A program made the position numbers and the translations under genes. From contig JAQVSW010000050.1 in NCBI GenBank assembly GCA_028700345.1, positions 1 through 5,714 on the forward strand: a DNA stretch of 5,714 nt. Direction: 5' to 3'. Position 1 is the first letter of the stretch; every line of letters begins with the position of its first letter. Of the stretch, positions 1 to 5,714 are shown piece by piece. The notes beneath the pieces are model-generated. The model did no database searches. It was not told where the DNA came from and worked only from the letters and a program-made list of their open reading frames with translations. The DNA comes from Candidatus Shapirobacteria bacterium (lineage in GTDB: Bacteria > Patescibacteriota > Microgenomatia > UBA12405).

Positions 1-19
1 AAAATCTATAAATCGTTTT

Positions 20-1507
20 TTAATTATTCTCGCCCCTCTCCTCTTCCGGTCTGAGTAACGGGAAAAAAACAACATCACGTAAATTAATTTTTCCTAAAAG
101 TAAAGCTGTTAAACGATCAATGCCGAGACCAAGACCAGAAATTGGTGGCATGCCATGCGACATTGCTTCAATATAATTGTTATCAATTTCCATTGTCTCA
201 TCTTCTCCAGACTCTTTATTATTAGCCTGCTCCATAAAGCGTTCTTCTTGATCAACTGGATCTACTAGCTCACTATAGGCTTTAACTATTTCCCAACCTT
301 TTACCACTAACTGAAATTGATCAACAATATTATTATTATCATCATTCCTTCTAGCTAGTGGCTGCAAATAGGTAGGATAGTAGTATAAAAATGTTGGATT
401 AATAATTTTTGACCGAACTACCTTTTTATACAAATTATCAGCCAAGCCGGATAAAGACATATTGTCTATTCCATCAAATTGCACTCCCTTTTCTTTAATA
501 GCGTTACGCAAAGAATTAGCTTCAGTAAATTGCATAATATCAATTCCGGTCTTTTCTTTTATCAATTCAATGAAATTAACTCGAGGCCAAGGAAAACTAA
601 AATCTATTTCCGTTCCGTCTTCCATGGTGATTTTTTCAGGTATTTTTAAAACTTTAAAAATATGTTCAAACATTTTTTCAGTAAAATCCATATTATCTTC
701 AAAATTCCAATAAGCTGCATAATGCTCTAAATGAGTATGCTCTGGTAAATGAGAGACATCGACTCCTTCATTACGAAAAGCTTTACCAATTTCAAATATT
801 CTATCAAAACCACCAACAATTAAAGTCTTGTGTGGTAATTCATGAGAAATGCGAAGATATAAATCAATATCTAAAGCGTTGTTATGAGTAATATAAGGGG
901 TGGCAACCGCTCCGGTGGCACTATGCATTAATGTTGGTGTTTCCACTTCAAGAAAATTGTTTTGAGAGTAGAAATTACGAATTTCACGAACTAAATCACT
1001 CCTGAAAACAAAACCTTTAATCGTTTCCGGGCTAGCTATTAAGTCTAAGTAACGTTGTCTGTATTTTAATTCCTGATTTTTAATGCCAGCCCATTTCTCT
1101 GGCATCGCATTTAATGCTTTGCCGAGGAAAAAGAATTCATTAACCTGAATAGTTTTCTCGCCAGTTTTAGTTATAAATAGCTCTCCCCTAATACCAATAA
1201 AATCACCGGTATCAAAAGTCTTCAACAACCATTTATATTTTTCTTTACCAAGAATATCTTCTTTGGCGGCAATCTGAATACGACCAGAAAAATCTTGGAT
1301 ATGTGCAAAAGTAATTTTTCCAATATCACGAAGCAAAACAATACGACCTGCCGTCTCTACTTTTGTCCCTAATTCTAATTTAGATATTTCACCAATATTT
1401 ATTTTCTTGGAAAATTTATCAGGATAAGGATTAATACCTTCATCACGAAGCCTGGCGATAGTTTTTAGTGAATTAGCTCTTTTTGAATTATCTATTATTC
1501 TAGACAT
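20..1507 (-). CDS. lysS: Lysyl-tRNA synthetase, class II
   Basis: Cytosolic enzyme that attaches lysine to tRNA-Lys using ATP; 495 aa, the usual bacterial length. Residues 47-130 form the N-terminal OB-fold anticodon-binding domain, followed by the class II catalytic domain: motif 1 around 169-191, motif 2 around 243-263 (R245, E247, H253, E261, Y263) and motif 3 around 456-485 (GLGLGIDR, R465). The ATG at 1507 is the only sensible start; it lies 10 nt after the upstream stop and has no clear Shine-Dalgarno site, so translation probably depends on coupling. By alignment from memory to E. coli LysS/LysU, several usually conserved residues differ: the Mg2+ ligand Glu414 is Q399, Asn424 is K409, the Arg of GGAxARPF is T203, and PELYLKR reads HELPHKT. 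Glu240, Glu278, Tyr280 and Glu428 equivalents are kept. Class II LysRS is secure; the substitutions may be lineage-typical or may mark altered activity. Last gene visible in the operon. Confidence 0.95.
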   Translation of the reverse strand: MSRIIDNSKRANSLKTIARLRDEGINPYPDKFSKKINIGEISKLELGTKVETAGRIVLLRDIGKITFAHIQDFSGRIQIAAKEDILGKEKYKWLLKTFDTGDFIGIRGELFITKTGEKTIQVNEFFFLGKALNAMPEKWAGIKNQELKYRQRYLDLIASPETIKGFVFRSDLVREIRNFYSQNNFLEVETPTLMHSATGAVATPYITHNNALDIDLYLRISHELPHKTLIVGGFDRIFEIGKAFRNEGVDVSHLPEHTHLEHYAAYWNFEDNMDFTEKMFEHIFKVLKIPEKITMEDGTEIDFSFPWPRVNFIELIKEKTGIDIMQFTEANSLRNAIKEKGVQFDGIDNMSLSGLADNLYKKVVRSKIINPTFLYYYPTYLQPLARRNDDNNNIVDQFQLVVKGWEIVKAYSELVDPVDQEERFMEQANNKESGEDETMEIDNNYIEAMSHGMPPISGLGLGIDRLTALLLGKINLRDVVFFPLLRPEEERGENN

Positions 1508-1517
1508 ATTTTAGTAA

Positions 1518-2987
1518 TTAATATAAACTTAAATATTTTAATATTTTTTCTTTACCAACATTTTCCAATAGAACACCTATTCTTAAACCAGTTTCACGAT
1601 TAATTATTAAACGATAAATAAGGCGACAAGCCTGATTGATTGGAAATAAAGCCTCAACCGTTGCTTTTCTGAAATCTTCTTGTATGCTTGAAGCTTCCCA
1701 AGCATTTATTTTTTCTAATTTTTTAAATAATATTCTAATAAAGGTCCTTTCGTCTTCATTAATCATTTTTAAAGAAAAATCAAGGTGCCAAGCTTCGTAT
1801 TCCTTAGATGTGTGCAAATAATGATTAAGACAATTAATTAATGGGTTAAATTTAGAATCCAATTTAACATCACGTTCAAAACGTAAATTATCTAAAATTA
1901 AATCAAATTTAGAGCCATCATCATCTAAAAATATTTTAACATAATCCCGATAGATGTCCAGCATTTTGGCTGATTCTAAATCAATATCAATCACTTGTGT
2001 GCTAGGAGGCTTCGTTAATAAATAAAATAACAGTTGAGGTGGCAAGAACTTCAAAGCATCAATAACAGAAATACCAAAACGATTTATTTGTTGCGAGTGA
2101 GCGGAGCGAATATAACAAAAATCATAAGGTAAATTAAGTGGTGGTGTTTTAGCAAATAATGATAAATAAGCTTTTTCAGAAAATTCGCGCGCCCCTTTAT
2201 CAGAATTTTGATCTTTACGACCACCCTCAACTTTTATTTGTAATGCTTCCCATCGAACAGGCCATTCGAGCTTCCAAAATAAACGAGCATTTCCTTTATA
2301 GGGGTTTAAACAACCACGAAAACCACAGCCTTTAAATTCCACATCTCGTAATTTATGGTTTTGACAAATTATTTCTACTTCTTCATTCTGATAGTTAATA
2401 ATTCTCGTTGTCCTCATATTGCCACAATTCGGACAAATAACTTGCAATGGCCGAGAATTAAATTTTTGACTAACGCCGGTAATCGATTCATAAAGACTAT
2501 TCATCTTATCAATATTTTTGAGAACCAATTTAATACCATCATCAAAAACACCAGATTTATAAAGCTCACTTGTTTTATAAGTAACAACATTTATTTCAAA
2601 TTCTTCTCTAAGAATCGCTATCATCTCATTGAAATAGTAATCCGCATAACTACCCTTGCCTTCTAGCGCTAGCACCTCACTTAAAGGATGCCCTAAATAA
2701 TGACGGTATGATTCCCGTTCAAATTCGTTAAAGTATTCGGGAAAATAATCATAAGGATCATAATCATCATTACCAATATAAAAAACTGAATTATAACCCT
2801 CTTGAAGCAACCGCTCGTGTAATTGAAAATGCAAAAATATACGTCTAAAAGAGCCCGCGTGTACATGTGTTAGCGGAGTTTTAGATTCATTAATATTAAC
2901 AATATTAGATTTATCTAATCGATCTAAATCAAAACTAAAAACTCGTTTATTTTTTTTATTGATTAAATTCATTTGTTCCAATTCCAT
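1518..2987 (-). CDS. Class I lysyl-tRNA synthetase-like protein with degenerate catalytic motifs
   Basis: Homologous over its whole length (489 aa from ATG 2987) to class I LysRS, a Rossmann-fold enzyme unrelated to class II LysRS. Family landmarks seen: HIGH-region THVHAGSFRR (40-49), DDYD (74-77), YLGHPLSEV (97-105), SELYKSG (140-146), Zn-type Cys cluster (C185, C188, C208, H211, plus C221 and C226), WKLEWPVRW (238-246), and a C-terminal helical anticodon-domain end resembling LIYRL..RETGLRIGVLL (456-474). Catalytic signatures are eroded: TPSG before HIGH reads TPLT, CHESYAEHF is reduced to SYADYYF, GKDH reads RKDQ (257-260) with the following GSSYDTG gone, and the KMSKS loop (about 292-310) has neither lysine. 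The frame is intact and codon use matches the neighbours, so this looks like a maintained protein, not a pseudogene. It may be a tRNA-binding non-catalytic partner of the downstream LysRS, or an enzyme with changed chemistry. Other starts: TTG 2990 or ATG 2972. It overlaps the upstream gene. Confidence 0.85.
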   Translation of the reverse strand: MELEQMNLINKKNKRVFSFDLDRLDKSNIVNINESKTPLTHVHAGSFRRIFLHFQLHERLLQEGYNSVFYIGNDDYDPYDYFPEYFNEFERESYRHYLGHPLSEVLALEGKGSYADYYFNEMIAILREEFEINVVTYKTSELYKSGVFDDGIKLVLKNIDKMNSLYESITGVSQKFNSRPLQVICPNCGNMRTTRIINYQNEEVEIICQNHKLRDVEFKGCGFRGCLNPYKGNARLFWKLEWPVRWEALQIKVEGGRKDQNSDKGAREFSEKAYLSLFAKTPPLNLPYDFCYIRSAHSQQINRFGISVIDALKFLPPQLLFYLLTKPPSTQVIDIDLESAKMLDIYRDYVKIFLDDDGSKFDLILDNLRFERDVKLDSKFNPLINCLNHYLHTSKEYEAWHLDFSLKMINEDERTFIRILFKKLEKINAWEASSIQEDFRKATVEALFPINQACRLIYRLIINRETGLRIGVLLENVGKEKILKYLSLY

Positions 2988-3930
2988 CAACTGTTAAATC
3001 TTCTAACCCTGGCACAGATTGAGATTTCATAAATTCAAGCCAATAATTTATATCATCCTCACGAACCTGAGCCTCTGGTTGAAATTTATGTTGTGATATA
3101 TATTTTTTATCAACCTCAAATATGTTAGCAATGATTTCTGCTGCTTGCTCGGGATTATTATTAATAAAATCAACCGCGCGTTTATAGGCCCGAGAAAATT
3201 TTCTAACTGCCTCTGGGTCATTGAGCATTTTTCTTTCACTCATAAATATCAAAGAAAATTGATTTTCACCTAAAACATCCATAGCTGTAAAAAGTATTCT
3301 TAAACCACCTCGATCATAAGCAATCTCACTAAAGGGGTCAATCATTCCGGCAACATCAATTTGTTTAGCTCGTAAAGCTTGTTCGAGATTTCCATGTGGC
3401 ACAGCCAAGAACTCCACTTCATTTTCTGAAATATTATTATCTTTTAAATATTGAATTACGGTATAATGGAAAGAAGCTCCAAGAGTATTTACGCCAATTT
3501 TTTTACCGCGCAAATCATTCGGATTTTTAATTATTGAATCTTCAAGAACATACCATTTCATAAGAGCTGAATCATTCATTGAAGATTGAACATCTAAAAT
3601 ACCTTTAACATTAACTCCTGCTGCGACTGCATTGATAATTGCAGTTGTAGCGGCAATCCCAGCATCAACATCGCCAGAAGCAGTCGCCATTAAAGCCTGG
3701 GGACCACCAAATGTCTCACCTTTTAAATTAAGTACTAAACCCTCATCGTCAAAATATCCTTGATCAAGAGCAATATAAACTGGGTCAAAAACTTTAATTT
3801 GAGCATAATTAATTTCATGAACAACCCGCTCTTTACTTCCTAAAGACTCATCATTTTTCTGATTATTTAACCAAAAAAAACCGATGATTATAATTGCTGC
3901 AATAGCAATAAAAATAGATAGTTTGTTCAT
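2956..3930 (-). CDS. ABC transporter substrate-binding protein, NMT1/THI5-like (NitT/TauT family)
   Basis: Extracytoplasmic receptor of an ABC importer; 324 aa, normal for SsuA/TauA/ThiY-type proteins. Residues 5-20 are a hydrophobic helix after a short Lys-containing start. No lipobox cysteine follows (the protein has no Cys), so it is probably membrane-tethered by an uncleaved N-terminal anchor. The mature part starts with the family pattern of a strand, then DPVYIALDQGYFDDEGL (49-65), followed by ALMATASGDVDAGIA (79-93), LRGKKIGVNTLGA (140-152) and AVPHGNLEQALRAKQIDVAGMIDPF (176-200, key residues G180, A185, D192, P199). Known ligands of this superfamily include taurine and other sulfonates, nitrate, thiamine pyrimidine precursors and riboflavin-like compounds; the ligand here cannot be read from the sequence. 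The ATG at 3930 overlaps the permease stop as ATGA. Its 3' end overlaps the LysRS-I-like gene by 32 nt. Confidence 0.9.
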   Translation of the reverse strand: MNKLSIFIAIAAIIIIGFFWLNNQKNDESLGSKERVVHEINYAQIKVFDPVYIALDQGYFDDEGLVLNLKGETFGGPQALMATASGDVDAGIAATTAIINAVAAGVNVKGILDVQSSMNDSALMKWYVLEDSIIKNPNDLRGKKIGVNTLGASFHYTVIQYLKDNNISENEVEFLAVPHGNLEQALRAKQIDVAGMIDPFSEIAYDRGGLRILFTAMDVLGENQFSLIFMSERKMLNDPEAVRKFSRAYKRAVDFINNNPEQAAEIIANIFEVDKKYISQHKFQPEAQVREDDINYWLEFMKSQSVPGLEDLTVDGIGTNEFNQ

Positions 3931-4709
3931 AATTTTATTTTATTATTATAAATTTTTATATTTTTTTCCCACCAAAGAAAAAACGAATTAATTAGAATGC
4001 CGATAATAGCAATAACCAAAATTCCACTATAAAGATTAACAATTCGAAAAGTATATGATGCATTTAAGATAAAAAATCCTATTCCACTATTAGAGCCGAT
4101 CATTTCAGCGGCAACAATAACTAATAAAGATGAGCCAATAGATAAGCGCATGCCAGTAATTATCCAGGGTGTAATAGCCGGCAAAATTATTTCTTTTAAA
4201 ATTTGTTTTCTAGTGGCGCCAAAAGTTTTAGCCATTCGTAAATAATCTTCATTAACACGCTGAACTCCAGTAATAATATTAAATAAAAGTGGTATCCAAG
4301 ACACCCAAAAAACTATAATTAATTTCGGCATAAAACCAATACCAAAAAGATAAATAAATAAAGGATATAGTGCTAATGGCGAGAGCGGGCGAATAAGTTC
4401 AATAAAATTACGCAGAGCGGCATTCATCCTAGAAAAAGAACCCATAATAACCCCAATAGGCATAGCTACAATGAAAGATAAAAAGAAGCCACTAAAAATA
4501 ACCCCCAAACTAGACAAGATATGTCCCCAGAATTTTTCAGTCTGCAACAAATTAAAGGTATTAATAAGGACTTCTGTTAATGTTGGAATAAAAACTTCAT
4601 TGTTCAAACCAAGATACCCAGCAAGAAGCCAGCAAAAAGCTAAAATCAAAATAATAAAATTATTCCATAATAAACTTTTTAATCTTGATAATATGAATGA
4701 TCTTTTCAT
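3927..4709 (-). CDS. ABC transporter permease (SsuC/TauC/ThiX-type)
   Basis: Inner-membrane channel subunit of the importer; 260 aa from ATG 4709, the usual length for the family. About six hydrophobic segments are visible (roughly residues 15-33, 66-89, 113-127, 130-148, 186-205 and 225-246). The cytoplasmic EAA loop, which docks onto the ATPase, spans about 154-190 and has the family pattern EDYLRMAKTFGATRKQI followed by ILPAITPWIITGMRLSIG. I chose the ATG at 4709 over the in-frame TTG at 4718 because it forms an exact ATGA overlap with the ATPase stop, matching the ATGA junction at its own 3' end (3927-3930). Both overlaps point to translational coupling of the three transporter subunits. 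Substrate is unknown; it must follow the binding protein. Confidence 0.93.
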   Translation of the reverse strand: MKRSFILSRLKSLLWNNFIILILAFCWLLAGYLGLNNEVFIPTLTEVLINTFNLLQTEKFWGHILSSLGVIFSGFFLSFIVAMPIGVIMGSFSRMNAALRNFIELIRPLSPLALYPLFIYLFGIGFMPKLIIVFWVSWIPLLFNIITGVQRVNEDYLRMAKTFGATRKQILKEIILPAITPWIITGMRLSIGSSLLVIVAAEMIGSNSGIGFFILNASYTFRIVNLYSGILVIAIIGILINSFFLWWEKNIKIYNNKIKL

Positions 4710-5422
4710 ATATAACAAGCTAAAAGTTCACGACGCACTTTATAAAAATCATCGCTCTCTTTATCATTAATATTAATTGTTGAGAATTCTTTTAAAATGC
4801 CTGTAGGCTTGTTAGGGGAAAGAGCAATGATTCTATCGCCGAGATAAATTGCTTCATCAGGATTGTGAGTAATAAAAACAATGCTTAAACTTCTTTTTTT
4901 ACGAATATTAAGAATTATATCTTGAAGTTGATTTCGCACTAAAAAATCTAAAGAAGAAAAGGGCTCATCCATTAACATAAATTCGGATTTACAGGCTAAA
5001 GATCGGGCAAAGGATATAATTTGTGCCAGCCCCCCTGAGAGTTGATGGGGGTAAAAATCGGAATAATTTACCAACCCCATTTCTTTTAATAACTCAAGGG
5101 CTTTCTTTTGACGAATTACTTTATTAACACCCTTAAGTTTTAAACCAAAAGCAATATTATCAAGAACATTCAGCCAAGGCAATAATGAGTTTCTTTGACT
5201 AATATAACCAGTGCTTTTATTATTATTTAAACCTTTTATAACTCCTTCGGCATATTGTTCGGTGCCACCAATGATATTAAGCAACGTAGATTTACCACAA
5301 CCGGAAGGACCAAAAATAACCAGAAGTTCATTTTCCGCAATTTCTAAATTAAAATCTTGAAAAATTTGGACGCTTCGCCCATTATTTATAAAATTTTTAG
5401 ATAATCTACTTATTTTAATCAT
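4706..5422 (-). CDS. ABC transporter ATP-binding protein (SsuB/TauB/ThiZ-type)
   Basis: Cytoplasmic ATPase that powers the importer; 238 aa, a complete single nucleotide-binding domain. Visible motifs: Walker A GPSGCGKST (38-46), Q-loop Q76 in YISQRNSLLPW, signature LSGGLAQ (128-134), Walker B FMLMDEPF (148-155, D152 and E153), D-loop SSLD (156-159) and H-loop H186. Sequence around the Q-loop (LLPWLNVLDNIAFGL) is typical of the nitrate/sulfonate/taurine group. The signature is slightly unusual: the common MRQR stretch reads LAQI, although LSGG itself is intact. The ATG at 5422 begins only 10 nt after the tRNA 3' end and has no Shine-Dalgarno sequence. The stop overlaps the permease ATG as ATGA. 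First protein gene of the operon. Confidence 0.95.
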   Translation of the reverse strand: MIKISRLSKNFINNGRSVQIFQDFNLEIAENELLVIFGPSGCGKSTLLNIIGGTEQYAEGVIKGLNNNKSTGYISQRNSLLPWLNVLDNIAFGLKLKGVNKVIRQKKALELLKEMGLVNYSDFYPHQLSGGLAQIISFARSLACKSEFMLMDEPFSSLDFLVRNQLQDIILNIRKKRSLSIVFITHNPDEAIYLGDRIIALSPNKPTGILKEFSTININDKESDDFYKVRRELLACYI

Positions 5423-5432
5423 TCAAAATTTG

Positions 5433-5504
5433 TAGGCCGTGAAGGATTTGAGCCTTCATCTACCCAATAAAGAATTGGGCGCTCTACGATTAAGCTAACG
5501 GCCT
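5433..5504 (-). tRNA. Atypical tRNA-Lys (anticodon CUU)
   Basis: A 72-nt cloverleaf can be folded by eye on the minus strand. Acceptor stem AGGCCGT/ACGGCCT has 7 perfect pairs; U8-A9; D-stem GCTT/GAGC; anticodon stem CCCAA/TTGGG with loop TTCTTTA, giving anticodon CTT; variable loop TAGAT; T-stem GAAGG/CCTTC with loop CTCAAAT; discriminator A73. CCA is not encoded (CAA follows), so it would be added after processing. Stems are flawless but loops depart from consensus: the D-loop AATCGTA is short and has one G where G18-G19 are normally found, position 37 is U instead of a purine, and T54 is C. A73 and C34-U35-U36 are the expected LysRS identity elements. It is the first gene of an operon that also encodes class I-like and class II LysRS. 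It could be a decoding tRNA of a divergent lineage or a tRNA with another role. Confidence 0.85.
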
Positions 5505-5527
5505 ATATATTAAATATTTCAAAAATT

Positions 5528-5557
5528 ATTATAACATAAGCATAATAAAATTGGAAA
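5528..5557 (-). promoter_or_regulatory. Extended -10 sigma70-type promoter for the tRNA-ABC-LysRS operon
   Basis: On the minus strand a perfect TATAAT (5533 down to 5528) is preceded by TG one base upstream (TGTTATAAT), the extended -10 form. A weak -35 TTTCCA (5557 to 5552, four of six matches) lies 18 bp upstream. Transcription would begin near 5521, about 17 nt before the tRNA 5' end. No other good promoter was seen between the tRNA and the LysRS genes, so this one probably drives all six. Confidence 0.7.
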
Positions 5558-5677
5558 TAGCTGCATTGGTTCAGTTTATGTTCAATTTGCAAGTAGTTTA
5601 TTAATAATAAAATTATGCCCAAGATTAAAAGCGTCACACATTCATTAAAAACGTAATTTACCAGGCCCTTTTTTAAC
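5558..5677. other. Non-coding AT-rich intergenic stretch
   Basis: No supportable gene. A perfect AT-only inverted repeat, TTTATTA-A-TAATAAA (5597-5611), lies about 40 bp upstream of the -35 and could be an operator, though such palindromes arise easily in AT-rich DNA. Two short direct repeats, TTCAGTTT (5570-5577) and TTCAATTT (5581-5588), are 11 bp apart. The 13-codon plus-strand frame starting at 5615 (MPKIKS...) lacks a ribosome site and is not called. Confidence 0.4.
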
Positions 5678-5701
5678 AAAAAAATAGGCTATTAAAAGCC
5701 T
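5678..5701 (-). terminator. Putative rho-independent terminator of an upstream minus-strand gene
   Basis: Read on the minus strand, AGGCT-TTTAAT-AGCCT forms a 5-bp GC-containing stem with a 6-nt loop, followed by A and seven Ts. The short stem makes it modest, but the U-tract is good. It lies upstream of the operon promoter, so it would end a gene lying mostly or entirely beyond position 5714 and separate it from this operon. Confidence 0.55.
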
Positions 5702-5714
5702 GATTTTGTGCTCC

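Noticed and set aside
462..713. Plus-strand open frame of 83 codons inside lysS
   Set aside because: Antisense shadow of a well-conserved part of lysS; low-complexity product and no ribosome site.
2355..2666. Plus-strand open frame of 103 codons opposite the LysRS-I-like gene
   Set aside because: Antisense shadow created by AT-rich codons; its translation has no recognisable features.
1518..2990. Calling the class I LysRS-like gene a pseudogene
   Set aside because: The frame is uninterrupted over about 490 codons, structural motifs and the C-terminal domain are preserved, and the changes cluster at the active site.
4706..4718. TTG at 4718 as the permease start
   Set aside because: The ATG at 4709 forms an exact ATGA overlap with the ATPase stop, matching the other transporter junction.
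4471..4770. Plus-strand open frame of 99 codons opposite the permease/ATPase junction
   Set aside because: Antisense to two clearly conserved genes; the product has no recognisable domain and no promoter was seen.
5433..5504. tRNA-Glu (UUC) as an alternative reading of the anticodon loop
   Set aside because: The perfect 5-bp anticodon stem CCCAA/TTGGG fixes a 7-nt loop whose middle triplet is CTT (Lys).
5615..5656. Plus-strand 13-codon frame MPKIKSVTHSLKT resembling the start of a ribosomal protein L35/L20-type sequence
   Set aside because: Stops after 13 codons, has no Shine-Dalgarno site or plus-strand promoter, and the resemblance is limited to the first six residues.
1..5714. CRISPR arrays, insertion sequences or long repeats
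   Set aside because: No repeated units beyond short AT-rich ones and no transposase-like reading frame were seen.

Overview
This AT-rich window is a single minus-strand transcription unit of six genes, read from right to left. The order is an extended -10 promoter (about 5528-5557), an atypical tRNA-Lys(CUU) (5433-5504), the ATPase, permease and substrate-binding protein of a NitT/TauT (SsuABC/ThiXYZ-like) ABC importer, a class I lysyl-tRNA synthetase-like protein with eroded catalytic motifs, and a class II lysyl-tRNA synthetase. The junctions are tight: 10 nt from tRNA to ATPase, a 4-nt ATGA overlap, a second 4-nt ATGA overlap, a 17- to 35-nt overlap depending on the start chosen, and a 10-nt gap.

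The organism is a bacterium with compact, AT-rich DNA. TGA is a stop here (both ATGA junctions) and Trp is read from TGG, so the code looks standard. CCA is not encoded in the tRNA and Shine-Dalgarno sites are weak or absent. The general look of the class II LysRS recalls uncultured Patescibacteria (CPR) or similar small-genome lineages. This placement is inference from recalled sequence style, not a search result.

The right edge (5505-5714) holds no gene I can support. It carries the operon promoter and, further upstream, a rho-independent terminator-like hairpin with a U-tract on the minus strand, probably ending a gene beyond the window. The left edge stops 19 bases past the lysS stop codon, so the operon terminator is not visible.

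The most interesting feature is the combination. Class I and class II LysRS are unrelated folds and most genomes have only one. Here both are adjacent in one operon, the class I member has lost the KMSKS lysines and other conserved active-site residues, and the class II member has substitutions at positions that by my alignment contact Mg2+ and lysine. The operon begins with a tRNA bearing a Lys anticodon but an odd core (shortened D-loop without the GG pair, U37, C54). This resembles a dedicated LysRS-I/LysRS-II/tRNA module, for which the known parallel is the class I plus class II LysRS complex on tRNA-Other in Bacillus cereus. It is combined here with a small-molecule importer. Whether the module acts in translation, in regulation or in making an aminoacylated product cannot be told from the sequence.
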